From Rhodococcus sp. X156 (GTDB lineage Bacteria; Actinomycetota; Actinomycetes; Mycobacteriales; Mycobacteriaceae), in NCBI RefSeq assembly GCF_004006015.1, contig NZ_CP034766.1, positions 2,141,001 through 2,205,000 on the forward strand: 64,000 bases of DNA. The letters are read 5' to 3'. Shown piece after piece: positions 7,846 to 16,242 of this stretch; within the stretch, counting starts at the first letter, position 1; the number at the start of each line of letters is the position of its first letter. The notes beneath the pieces were generated by a model, which saw nothing but the letters and a program-made list of their open reading frames with translations, made no database searches and was not told the DNA's origin. Both the position numbers and the translations under genes were made by a program.

Positions 7846-9603
7846 CTACCACTTGCGCAGCAAGGCGATTCGCTCGTTCAGCTGCTCCACGGTGGCCATC
7901 GCGGTGGGCGGCCCGCCGCACTTCTCCCGCAGGTCGCGGTGGATCACCCCGTGCGGCTGCCCGGTGCGGTGGTTGCGCATCGCCACCAGCGTGTTCAGCT
8001 CGCGGCGCAGCGCGGCCAGCTTGGCGGCGGTGTCAGCGGTGCGCACCGGCGCCGGGGCGGGTGCGGCCGGCTCGGGCGCGCGGCTGTCGAGCTGCTCGCT
8101 CTGCCGCTTGCGCAGCAGGTCGCGCATCTGGGTGGGGTCCAGCAGGCCCGGCAGCCCCAGGTAGTCGGCCTCCTCGTCGCTGCCGGAGAACGCCGCGGTC
8201 CCGAAGCTGGAGCCGTCGTAGATCACCTGGTCCAGCTCGGCGTCGGCGCCCAGGGAGGTGAAGGACTGCTCCTCCTCCCCCGGCTCGTCCTGCTGCTTGT
8301 TGGCCTGGGCGAGCAGCTGGTCGTCCAGCCCCTCCGGCTCGCGGTGCGGCTTGCCCAGCACGTGGTCGCGCTGCGCCTCCAGCTGGCTGGCCAGGTCCAG
8401 CAGCACGGGCACCGAGGGCAGGAAGACGCTGGCGGTCTCCCCCTTGCGGCGCGAGCGCACGAAGCGGCCGATGGCCTGGGCGAAGTACAGCGGCGTGGCC
8501 GCGGACGTCGCGTAGACGCCGACGGCCAGGCGGGGGACGTCCACGCCCTCGCTCACCATCCGCACGGCGACCATCCACCGCTCGTTGCTCTGCGCGAAGG
8601 AGGAGATGCGCGCCGAGGATCCCGGGTCGTCGGAGAGCACCAGGGCGGGAGCCACGCCGGTGATGGCGGTGAGCAGCTCGGCGTAGGCGCGGGCCATGGT
8701 CTGGTCAGTGGCGATCACCAGCCCGCCGGCGTCCTCCATGCCGCCGGCGCGCAGCTGGCCCAACCGGGTGTCGGCGGCGTGCAGCACCGCCGGGATCCAG
8801 TCGCCGCCGGGATCCAGCGCGGTGCGCCAGGCCCGGGCCGTCTGCTCGGCGGTGAGCGGCTCGCCCAGCCGCGCGGTGAACTCCTCGCCGGCACTGGTGC
8901 GCCAGCGGGCCTCGCCGGAGTACGCCAGGAACACCACCGGGCGCACCACGCCGTCCTTGAGCGCGTCGGCGTAGCCGTAGGTGTGGTCGGCCTTGGATCG
9001 GTCGAAGCCGTCCGGTCCGGGCTCGTAGGTGACGAACGGGATGGGGCTGTCGTCGCTGCGGAACGGCGTACCGGTCAGCGCCAGGCGCCGGGTGGCGGGG
9101 TCGAAGGCCTCCCGCACCGCGTCGCCCCAGCTCTTGGCGTCGCCGCCGTGGTGGATCTCGTCCAAGATCACCAGGGTGCGCCGGCTGTCGGTGCGGGCGC
9201 GGTGCTTGAAGGGGTGCGCGGCCACCTGGGCGTAGGTCACCACCACGCCCTGGTAGTCGCCCGACGTCTGACCGGTGGAGTTGCTGAAGCGGGAGTCCAG
9301 GGCGATGCCGGCCATCCCGGCGGCCGCGGCCCACTGGTGCTTGAGGTGCTCGGTGGGCGCGACCACGGTCACCTGGTCGATGGTGCGGTCGCGCAGCAGC
9401 TCGCTGGCCACCCGCAGCCCGAAGGTCGTCTTTCCGGCGCCCGGGGTGGCCACGGCCAGGAAGTCCTGCGGCTTGGTGGCCAGGTAGCGCGACAGCGCGC
9501 GTCGCTGCCAGGCACGCAGCGGCGCCGCCTTGGGCTGCACGTCAACGACGTCACCTACGTCATCGGCATCCAGCACGGTGACAACCAACTCCCTCACGAT
9601 CAC
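7846..9603 (-). CDS. DEAD/DEAH-box (SF2) helicase, XPB/RapA-like
   Basis: The protein has 585 residues. The N-terminal RecA-like domain has LRAWQRRAL (Q-motif-like), Walker A TPGAGKTT (53-60), motif II DEIH (148-151) and motif III LTGTPFRSD. The C-terminal helicase domain has RMVSEGVDVPRLAVGVYAT and motif VI QAIGRFVRS. The C-terminal ~150 residues form a charged, lineage-specific tail. It most resembles type III restriction/XPB-like ATP-dependent helicases found as stand-alone genes in actinobacteria, and no methyltransferase or nuclease partner is adjacent. The GTG start at 9603 is not backed by a good ribosome site; a second in-frame GTG lies two codons in. Confidence 0.85.
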   Translation of the reverse strand: MIVRELVVTVLDADDVGDVVDVQPKAAPLRAWQRRALSRYLATKPQDFLAVATPGAGKTTFGLRVASELLRDRTIDQVTVVAPTEHLKHQWAAAAGMAGIALDSRFSNSTGQTSGDYQGVVVTYAQVAAHPFKHRARTDSRRTLVILDEIHHGGDAKSWGDAVREAFDPATRRLALTGTPFRSDDSPIPFVTYEPGPDGFDRSKADHTYGYADALKDGVVRPVVFLAYSGEARWRTSAGEEFTARLGEPLTAEQTARAWRTALDPGGDWIPAVLHAADTRLGQLRAGGMEDAGGLVIATDQTMARAYAELLTAITGVAPALVLSDDPGSSARISSFAQSNERWMVAVRMVSEGVDVPRLAVGVYATSAATPLYFAQAIGRFVRSRRKGETASVFLPSVPVLLDLASQLEAQRDHVLGKPHREPEGLDDQLLAQANKQQDEPGEEEQSFTSLGADAELDQVIYDGSSFGTAAFSGSDEEADYLGLPGLLDPTQMRDLLRKRQSEQLDSRAPEPAAPAPAPVRTADTAAKLAALRRELNTLVAMRNHRTGQPHGVIHRDLREKCGGPPTAMATVEQLNERIALLRKW

Positions 9604-9804
9604 GACATGAATTCCCGGCGCGGTCCGCGCTGCGCAGCAGCACCCGGCGCCGTGCAGAGGGTAGTCGTCGACCGGCAGTGGTCCCCGTCACGACGCCCGT
9701 GCCCGCGGTGATCGTGGCGCGGGTCGTGCCTGCAGCGGTCCGGCGGGCGACACGACGGTGCGTAACCGGCCAACCGCGGTGCGGTAGTGAATCCTGGGGG
9801 GATC

Positions 9805-11097
9805 ATGGACTCCCCCACCAGCCGGCCCAGCGACCTGTCGGTGCGTCCCGCCGCGCGCGGACCGCACCGGCTGCTGTGGCGAACCGTGACGAAGGCGTGG
9901 GGCGACTCGATCTTCGGCCGCGCCGCACAGGCGGCCTTCTGGCAGACGCTGTCGCTGCCGCCGCTGCTGCTGGGCCTGCTCGGCTCCATCGGCTACATCG
10001 GTGGCTGGTTCGGCCCCGACACCGTCGAGGTGGTGCAGTCCAAGATCCTCACGTTCTGCCGCAGCACGTTCAGCCCGTCGGTGGTGGACCAGATCATCGC
10101 CCCGACCGTGAGCGACGTCCTGCTGCGCGGCCGCGCCGACATCGTGTCGCTGGGCTTCCTGCTGTCGCTGTGGGCAGGGTCCTCGGCGGTCTCCTCGTTC
10201 GTGGACTCCATCGTGCTGGCCCACAACCAGCACAACGAGCGCAACCCCGTGTGGCAGCGGATCTTCGCGCTGCTGCTCTACGTGGTGGCGCTGGTGCTGG
10301 CGGTGTTCACCGTGCCGCTGCTGGCCCTGGGGCCCGGCCTGGTGTCGGAGCGGGTGCCCGAGACGTGGCGGCAGACCACCGAGACGCTGATCCAGTCGGT
10401 CTACTACCCGACGGTCGGGGTGATCGCCCTGATTGCGCTGGCCACGCTGTACAAGTTCGCGCTGCCGCGCTCGCTGCCGTGGCACCGGATGATCCCCGGC
10501 GCGATCTTCGCCGGGGCGTTCTTCCTGGCCGCCGCGGCGGGGCTGCGGATGTACTTCAGCTGGGTGACCAGCACCGGCTACACCTACGGCGCGCTGGCCA
10601 GTCCCATCGCGTTCCTGCTGTTCACGTTCTTCTTGGGCTTCGCGGTGGTGCTGGGCGCGGAGTTCAACGCCACCGTGCAGGAGTTCTGGCCGGCCAAGGC
10701 CACCCGCCTGGACCAGATGCGCGAGCGCATCCAGCTGCGGGGCCGCTCCGACGACGGTGACGGCCCCGAGGAGGACGGCCCCGAGGAGGCTGGCACGGCG
10801 GAGGACAGCACGGCCGGTCCGGGAACCCACGTGTCGGTTCCGACAGACGGTGCCTCGCCAGTGCCCGAGCCCAGCGACACGGCCCGAGTCCGAGCGGCAG
10901 GCGGCGGTCCGGCTGCCACTGCGTCGTCCCGGGTGCGCGTCGCCGGCCGAGGCGGCGCCCCCACCGCCGCCCGAGACGCGACCACCAGCACGCTGGGGCG
11001 GCTGGGCACGCGCATCACCACGCCGCGCACCCTCAGCTTCACGCCCTCAGGCGTGCCGAGAGCTCAGTCGTCGCCGCCGGGACGCAGGCCCTCGTAG
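9805..11097 (+). CDS. YihY/BrkB family inner-membrane protein
   Basis: The protein has 430 residues from the ATG (a GTG 18 bp upstream is an alternative; a G-run at 9795-9801 is the only ribosome-site-like element). Six or so transmembrane helices lie between residues ~45 and 300. They follow family-typical segments such as AAQAAFWQTLSLPPLLLG, SSFVDSIVLAHN and FLLFTFFLGFAVVLGAEFN. The last ~110 residues are a polar Pro/Ala/Thr/Glu-rich cytoplasmic tail. From memory the mycobacterial counterpart is Rv2707, next to DUF3039 and DUF3099 genes as here. The function of the family is unresolved. The 3' end overlaps the convergent DUF3039 gene by 34 bp. Confidence 0.88.
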   Translation: MDSPTSRPSDLSVRPAARGPHRLLWRTVTKAWGDSIFGRAAQAAFWQTLSLPPLLLGLLGSIGYIGGWFGPDTVEVVQSKILTFCRSTFSPSVVDQIIAPTVSDVLLRGRADIVSLGFLLSLWAGSSAVSSFVDSIVLAHNQHNERNPVWQRIFALLLYVVALVLAVFTVPLLALGPGLVSERVPETWRQTTETLIQSVYYPTVGVIALIALATLYKFALPRSLPWHRMIPGAIFAGAFFLAAAAGLRMYFSWVTSTGYTYGALASPIAFLLFTFFLGFAVVLGAEFNATVQEFWPAKATRLDQMRERIQLRGRSDDGDGPEEDGPEEAGTAEDSTAGPGTHVSVPTDGASPVPEPSDTARVRAAGGGPAATASSRVRVAGRGGAPTAARDATTSTLGRLGTRITTPRTLSFTPSGVPRAQSSPPGRRPS

Positions 11098-11342
11098 ACC
11101 TTCTTGCAGTCCGGGCACACCGGGGAGCCCGGCTTGGCCGACCGCGTGACCGGGAAGACCTCGCCGCAGAGAGCCACCACGTGGGTGCCCATGACGGCGC
11201 TCTCCGCGATCTTGTTCTTCTTGACGTAGTGGAAGACCTTGGGCGTGTCGTCGCCGGTCGTCTCGCGCTCGCGGGTGTCCGGCGCGACCGTGGTCTGCGT
11301 GGACAGGGTGGGGTTCAGGGTCTGGGTGCTCACAGCGACCAT
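11064..11342 (-). CDS. DUF3039 protein (small zinc-ribbon)
   Basis: This 92-residue protein carries the DUF3039 signature: FHYVKKNKIAESAVMGTHVV, ALCGEVFPVTRS and a CPDC pair before KKVYEGL. The Cys/His set (HYV, His in GTHV, Cys in LCGE, CPDC) suggests a metal site. The family is confined to actinobacteria and uncharacterised. I used the ATG; a GTG three codons in (giving MSTQTLNP) is equally plausible because neither has a clear ribosome site. The 3' end overlaps the tail of the convergent YihY gene by 34 bp. The DUF3099 gene on the same strand is further upstream. Confidence 0.85.
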   Translation of the reverse strand: MVAVSTQTLNPTLSTQTTVAPDTRERETTGDDTPKVFHYVKKNKIAESAVMGTHVVALCGEVFPVTRSAKPGSPVCPDCKKVYEGLRPGGDD

Positions 11343-11415
11343 GATGCCGCACCCAGGCACCAGCGTCACCCCTCGGTCAGGCGTCGCGCACGCCCCATCC
11401 CGCCGTGGCTGGAGC

Positions 11416-11769
11416 TCAGCCCTCGATGACGTCGCGACGGGCGGGCTCGATGGCCGGACGGTCGCTGCCGTCGCCGTAGCGGTAGTGGTTCAGGTACTCC
11501 TGCTTCTGCGCCGGACCGTCGTTGGCGATGAGCACGGCCATCCACGGCAGCGGCACCGAGATGAGGATGACCGCCAGGGGCAGCCAGGGATTCTCGAAGA
11601 TGGAGTACAGGACCGCGGCGATGACCAGGGCCGGGATGCGGAAGGCCATCATGATCGCGTACTTGCGGACGCGGGCCTTGTGCTGCTCGTCGTAGGAGCG
11701 CTGTGCGGCGGTGATGAGCACCGCGTCGTCGCGGCCACCGCCTCGTCCGGCAAATCCGTGTTCGGCCAT
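11416..11769 (-). CDS. DUF3099 membrane protein
   Basis: The protein has 117 residues. The N-terminus contains the ITAAQRSYDEQHKARVRKYAI segment typical of DUF3099. Two transmembrane helices follow (about residues 40-60 and 66-88: MMAFRIPALVIAAVLYSIF and LPLAVILISVPLPWMAVLIA), then a short charged tail. The function is unknown. The order YihY-DUF3039-DUF3099 beside sigB and ideR is recalled in mycobacteria (Rv2707-Rv2709). It is transcribed towards DUF3039 with a 73-bp gap, so the two could form one transcript. Confidence 0.85.
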   Translation of the reverse strand: MAEHGFAGRGGGRDDAVLITAAQRSYDEQHKARVRKYAIMMAFRIPALVIAAVLYSIFENPWLPLAVILISVPLPWMAVLIANDGPAQKQEYLNHYRYGDGSDRPAIEPARRDVIEG

Positions 11770-11877
11770 TGGTTCAGTGTCCCACCGCGCCGAGAAGATC
11801 GCACCCGTCAGGGGCATCACAGCACCGGCCCCGGGGCGGGCCGCGCTCCCCGGGTGCGCGCTGAGCACAATGCGCCC

Positions 11878-13428
11878 ATGAGTGATGCCCGCACGAGCGC
11901 TGCCCCCGTCCCGGACCTGGTGCCCCTGTGCGCCGACCTGCGCACCGCGTTCCTGCGTGCCGGCTTCCACACCGACGGCGTGCTGGCGCTGCTGGGCGCG
12001 GACGTCAACGCCGCCCTCGGCCGCAACGAGGCGGTGCCGGTGCGCCGGGTGCTGGACCGCCAGGGCTCCACCGATCCCGGCGGGCAGTCCCTGGCCACGC
12101 TGGTGCGGCTGTTCCTGCTCGGCGACACCTGCCCCGAGTCGGCGGCCGCGGCGGCGCTGGCGCCGCTGGACCTCGACGCCGCCGTGGCCGGCGGGCTGCT
12201 GCAGCGCCACGGAGGTGCGGTGCGCGCGGCGCTGGACGTGCGGCCGCTGGACACCGGGGCGGGCACCCGCTGGGTGGTGTCGGACCTGGACGCCGACCGG
12301 GGTGAGCTGGCCGGGGACCGGGAGTACGTGCCGGGGGTGGGGCAGGCCTCGGTGTCGCTGCTGCAGGCCATCCCCGCGCTGGCACCGGCCACCGCGCTGG
12401 ACCTGGGCACCGGCTGCGGGGTGCAGGCCCTGCAGGTGGGCGAGCACGCCGGTGCCGTGACCGCGACCGACGTCAGCCCGCGCGCCCTGGCCATGGCCGC
12501 GGCCACCTTCGCCCTGAACCAGGTGTCGGTGGAGCTGTTGGCCGGGTCGTGGTTCGAGCCGGTGGCCGGGCGCCGATTCGACCAGGTGGTGGCAAACCCG
12601 CCGTTCGTGGTGGGCCCCGCCGAGGTGCACAGCGTCTACCGCGACTCCGGGCTCGACCTCGACGGCGCCAGCGAGCTGGTGATCCGTGGCATCCCCGAGC
12701 ACCTCAACCCCGGGGGCACCGCCACCCTGCTGGCGTCGTGGGTGCACGTGCGCGGGCAGGACTGGCGGCAGCGGGTGGCGTCGTGGCTGCCTGAGCACGG
12801 CATCGACGCCTGGGTGGTGCAGCGCGACGTCGCCGAGCCCGCCCTCTACGTGAGCACCTGGCTGCGCGACGGCGGGCTGGACCCGCGCACCGGCGAGGGC
12901 GCCCGCCGCTACGACGCCTGGCTGGAGCACCTGGAGCGCTCCGAGGTCACCGGCATCGGGTTCGGGTACGTGACGCTGCGGGCCACCGACGCGCCGTCGG
13001 ACGTGCTCGCCGAGGACCTGCTGCACCCGTTCACCGACCCGCTGGGCCCCGAGGCGCAGGCGTACCTGGCCCGGGTGGCGTGGCTGCGCGAGCACGACCT
13101 GCTCGACGCGCAGCTGGCCGTGGCGCCCGGGGTGGTGCTGCAGCGGGTGGCTGTCGCCACCGATGAAGGATGGAAGCCGTTGGTGGCCAGGGTGACTCGC
13201 ACCGACGGTCCGCGCTGGGAGCACGAGGTGGACGAGCTCGCGGTCTCGCTGCTGGCGGGGCTGCGCCCGGACGGGCTTCCGCTCGGGGAGCTGGTGGGGA
13301 TGTTGGAGCTGGCTCACGGCGAGGACGAGGGCGCGCTGACCGGCCCCGCCACCGCCCTGGTGCACGACCTGCTGCGACACGGCCTGGTGCTCCCGGCGGA
13401 CCTGGCTGGCGACACACCGACCCGGTGA
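11878..13428 (+). CDS. Class I SAM-dependent methyltransferase (HemK/RsmC-like)
   Basis: The protein has 516 residues. An N-terminal ~150-residue domain without a recognisable motif precedes the Rossmann methyltransferase domain. There the SAM motif ALDLGTGCGVQALQVGEHA starts near residue 172, followed by the VTATDVSPRALAMA acidic loop and motif IV NPPF at 240-243. NPPF/Y marks enzymes methylating amide or exocyclic nitrogen atoms (protein Gln, or RNA/DNA bases). A C-terminal ~200-residue extension resembles that of a broadly distributed actinobacterial family. The target is unknown; rRNA or a release-factor-like substrate are options. CACAAT at 11866-11871 sits 6 nt before the ATG, suggesting a leaderless mRNA. 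Confidence 0.8.
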   Translation: MSDARTSAAPVPDLVPLCADLRTAFLRAGFHTDGVLALLGADVNAALGRNEAVPVRRVLDRQGSTDPGGQSLATLVRLFLLGDTCPESAAAAALAPLDLDAAVAGGLLQRHGGAVRAALDVRPLDTGAGTRWVVSDLDADRGELAGDREYVPGVGQASVSLLQAIPALAPATALDLGTGCGVQALQVGEHAGAVTATDVSPRALAMAAATFALNQVSVELLAGSWFEPVAGRRFDQVVANPPFVVGPAEVHSVYRDSGLDLDGASELVIRGIPEHLNPGGTATLLASWVHVRGQDWRQRVASWLPEHGIDAWVVQRDVAEPALYVSTWLRDGGLDPRTGEGARRYDAWLEHLERSEVTGIGFGYVTLRATDAPSDVLAEDLLHPFTDPLGPEAQAYLARVAWLREHDLLDAQLAVAPGVVLQRVAVATDEGWKPLVARVTRTDGPRWEHEVDELAVSLLAGLRPDGLPLGELVGMLELAHGEDEGALTGPATALVHDLLRHGLVLPADLAGDTPTR

Positions 13429-13457
13429 TGGTGGTGATCATCTGCGGCGCGTCGTTG

Positions 13458-13485
13458 TAGCGTGAGCCGCCTTACGCCCGGCTCA
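13458..13485 (+). promoter_or_regulatory. Promoter (-10 TAGCGT) overlapped by an inverted repeat upstream of the sugar ABC operon
   Basis: TAGCGT (13458-13463) is a -10 candidate. TGAGCCG (13463-13469) and CGGCTCA (13479-13485) form a 7-bp inverted repeat with a 9-nt spacer over the presumed start of transcription. That is a classical repressor position. It could alternatively be the terminator of the upstream methyltransferase gene. Confidence 0.45.
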
Positions 13486-13564
13486 GTCAACGTCGACGAG
13501 CGCTCTGCGCGTCTCGGCGACAGCTGTGCCCGGCACCATTGACTTGATCGTCAGGAGCTGCGGA

Positions 13565-14821
13565 ATGGCTGGGCTCACCCTGTCGGGGATCGGCAAGGTC
13601 TACGACGACGGCACCCGTGCGGTGCGCGACCTCACCATCGACATCGCCGACGGCGAGCTGATCGTCTTCGTCGGCCCCTCCGGCTGTGGCAAGACCACGG
13701 CGCTGCGGATGGTCGCCGGGCTGGAGAACATCAGCGAGGGCGAGCTGCGCATCGGCGACCGGGTGGTGAACTCGGTGCCGCCGCGCGACCGCGACGTCGC
13801 CATGGTCTTCCAGTCCTACGCGCTGTACCCGCACCTGTCGGTGCGCGACAACATCGCGTTCGGCCTGAAGCTGCGCAAGATGCCCAAGGCGGAGATCCGC
13901 AAGCGGGTGGAGGAGGCGGCTCGGGTCCTCGACCTCACCGACTACCTCGACCGCAAGCCGCGCAACCTCTCCGGTGGCCAGCGCCAGCGGGTGGCCATGG
14001 GCCGGGCGATCGTGCGCGAGCCCCAGGTGTTCCTGATGGACGAGCCGCTGTCCAACCTCGACGCCAAGCTCCGGGTGCAGATGCGCACCGAGATCGCGCG
14101 GCTGCAGCGCGACCTGGCCGTGACCACCATCTACGTCACCCACGACCAGACCGAGGCGATGACGCTGGGCCACCGGGTGGCGGTCATGCGCAAGGGCGAG
14201 CTGCAGCAGATCGCCCCGCCCCAGGAGCTCTACGACCGCCCCCGCAACATCTTCGTGGCCGGCTTCATCGGCTCCCCCGCGATGAACCTGCTGATGGGCA
14301 CCCTCTCCCGGGGTGCCGACGACGCGCTGCAGCTGCAGCTGGGCTCGCAGTCGCTGCCGCTGCCCGCCTCGGTGCTCGCCGCGCGACCGGCGCTGGCCGA
14401 GCACGTGGACCGCAAGGTGGTGGTGGGCGTGCGGCCGGAGGACCTGGACGACGCGTCGCTGCGCCCCGGTGCCGACGAGGCGACCCTGCAGGTGGTGGCC
14501 GAGCTCATCGAGCCGCTGGGCTCGGACCTGGTGGTGCACCTGGGCCTGGACGCGGAGTCCGCGGCCACCGTCGCCGACCTCGCGGACCTGGCCGACCTCG
14601 ACGAGCTGCCCGGTGGGGACTCCTCCGTGGGCCGCGACGGTGCAACCGCCACCATGGTCGCCCGGTTCAACCCTCGCAGCGACGTCAGCGTCGGCACACC
14701 GGTCACGGTGCGCGTCGACACCGAGCGCCTGCACTTCTTCGACCCGAGCAGCGGACTCGGAATCTGGGCAGCCGAGCCCGACCCCGGACCCGGCGCCGAC
14801 ACTAGGGAGGAAATCGCATGA
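13565..14821 (+). CDS. aglK: Carbohydrate ABC transporter ATPase (MalK/UgpC/MsiK family)
   Basis: This 418-residue cytoplasmic ATPase energises the sugar importer encoded by the next three genes. Walker A GPSGCGKT is at 37-44, the Q-loop Gln at 83, the signature LSGGQ at 135-139 and Walker B FLMDE at 156-160, followed by the VTHDQTEAM switch. The C-terminal ~170 residues are the regulatory TOBE/OB-fold region of CUT1 ATPases, with [12 protein letters not shown]. The ATG at 13565 has AGGAG upstream. Its TGA overlaps the ATG of the binding-protein gene (ATGA), so the genes are coupled. The aglK name rests on its partners resembling AglE/F/G. Confidence 0.88.
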   Translation: MAGLTLSGIGKVYDDGTRAVRDLTIDIADGELIVFVGPSGCGKTTALRMVAGLENISEGELRIGDRVVNSVPPRDRDVAMVFQSYALYPHLSVRDNIAFGLKLRKMPKAEIRKRVEEAARVLDLTDYLDRKPRNLSGGQRQRVAMGRAIVREPQVFLMDEPLSNLDAKLRVQMRTEIARLQRDLAVTTIYVTHDQTEAMTLGHRVAVMRKGELQQIAPPQELYDRPRNIFVAGFIGSPAMNLLMGTLSRGADDALQLQLGSQSLPLPASVLAARPALAEHVDRKVVVGVRPEDLDDASLRPGADEATLQVVAELIEPLGSDLVVHLGLDAESAATVADLADLADLDELPGGDSSVGRDGATATMVARFNPRSDVSVGTPVTVRVDTERLHFFDPSSGLGIWAAEPDPGPGADTREEIA

Positions 14822-16179
14822 GATCGCACCGCAAGAGATTCCTGGCGCTGGGAGCGCTCGTCACCGGGGCTGCGCTGCTCGCCGCCTGCTCGTCGAGCCA
14901 GGAGTCCTCCTCCAGCTCGTCGTCGGCCAGCCCCACCACGTCCTCCAGCGCCTCGGCGCTGCCGCAGCTCAACGGCCAGGAGTTCGCCATCCTGGGCCCC
15001 TGGACCAAGGACGAGCAGGTCACCTTCCAGAAGGTGATCGACGACTTCAACGCCAAGACCGGCGCCAAGGGCACCTACACCTCCGGTGGCGACGACGTGC
15101 CGACCATCCTGGGTACCAAGGTCGCCGGTGGCGCCCCGCCGGACGTCGCGGTGATCGCCTCCCCCGGCACGGTGGAGAAGTTCGCCAAGGAGGGCAAGCT
15201 CAAGCCCGCCAACCCGCAGGTGCAGGCGGCCGTGGGCGCCAACTACAGCCCGCTGTGGACCGAGCTGGGCAGCGTCGACGGCAAGCTCTACAGCGTCTAC
15301 GCCGACGCCTCCAACAAGTCCACCTTCTGGTACTCCACCAAGGCCTTCGAGACCGCGGGCGTCACCGACGAGCCGAAGACCTGGGACGACCTGGTGAAGA
15401 CCGCCCAGACGCTGGCCGACTCCGGCGTCCAGGTGCCGATCGCCGTCGCCGGTGGCGACGGCTGGACCCTGACCGACTGGTTCGAGAACGTCTACATCCG
15501 CACCGCGGGCCTGGACAGCTACGACAAGCTGACCAAGCACGAGATCCCGTGGACCGACCCGTCGGTGACCAAGGCGCTGGAGACCCTGAAGAAGATCTGG
15601 GGCAACAAGGCGCTGGTCGGTGACCCGGCCACCGCGCTGCAGACCAGCTTCACCCAGTCGGTGGCCAACACCTTCAAGAACGACGCCCCCTCGGCCATGG
15701 TCTACGAGGCCAGCTTCGTGGCCACCCAGATCGGCCAGGAGGTGCCCACCGCCAAGGTCGGCACCGACGCCAAGTTCTTCCCGTTCCCCGAGATCGACGG
15801 CTCCCCGCAGTCGGTCGTCGGTGGCGGTGACGCGGTGGTGGCCTTCACCGACAACCCCGCCGCGCAGGCGTTCCTGCAGTACATGGCCTCCACCGACGCC
15901 GCCAAGCTCATGGTGTCCAGCGAGGGCAGTGGCTTCGCCTCGGCCAACAAGACGCTGCAGGCGTCGGACTACCCGAACGAGACCCTGGCCAAGGTCGGGG
16001 CGGACATCGTCGCCGCCGGTGACAAGTTCCGCTTCGACATGTCCGACCAGACGCCCTCGGCGTTCGGCGGCACCAAGGGCCAGGGGCAGTGGAAGGCTCT
16101 GCAGGACTTCCTGGGCAACGGTGACGTCGCCGCCGCCCAGGCCCAGCTGGAGTCGGCCGCCAAGGCCGCCTACAAGTAG
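14818..16179 (+). CDS. aglE: Alpha-glucoside-type substrate-binding lipoprotein
   Basis: The protein has 453 residues. A lipoprotein signal with lipobox LLAAC puts the lipidated Cys at residue 24, followed by a Ser-rich flexible linker. The mature part has features I recall from rhizobial Agl[19 protein letters not shown] near the start, [21 protein letters not shown], and near the end [15 protein letters not shown] and [10 protein letters not shown]. It would capture an alpha-glucoside (trehalose, sucrose, maltose or similar) outside the membrane. Its ATG overlaps the ATPase stop. A 63-bp gap separates it from the first permease gene. Confidence 0.83.
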   Translation: MRSHRKRFLALGALVTGAALLAACSSSQESSSSSSSASPTTSSSASALPQLNGQEFAILGPWTKDEQVTFQKVIDDFNAKTGAKGTYTSGGDDVPTILGTKVAGGAPPDVAVIASPGTVEKFAKEGKLKPANPQVQAAVGANYSPLWTELGSVDGKLYSVYADASNKSTFWYSTKAFETAGVTDEPKTWDDLVKTAQTLADSGVQVPIAVAGGDGWTLTDWFENVYIRTAGLDSYDKLTKHEIPWTDPSVTKALETLKKIWGNKALVGDPATALQTSFTQSVANTFKNDAPSAMVYEASFVATQIGQEVPTAKVGTDAKFFPFPEIDGSPQSVVGGGDAVVAFTDNPAAQAFLQYMASTDAAKLMVSSEGSGFASANKTLQASDYPNETLAKVGADIVAAGDKFRFDMSDQTPSAFGGTKGQGQWKALQDFLGNGDVAAAQAQLESAAKAAYK

Positions 16180-16242
16180 CTCCTCCCCGCTGCCGGTGAA
16201 CCAGCCGGCAGGACATCCGATCACGAGGCAGGACGAGCACCG

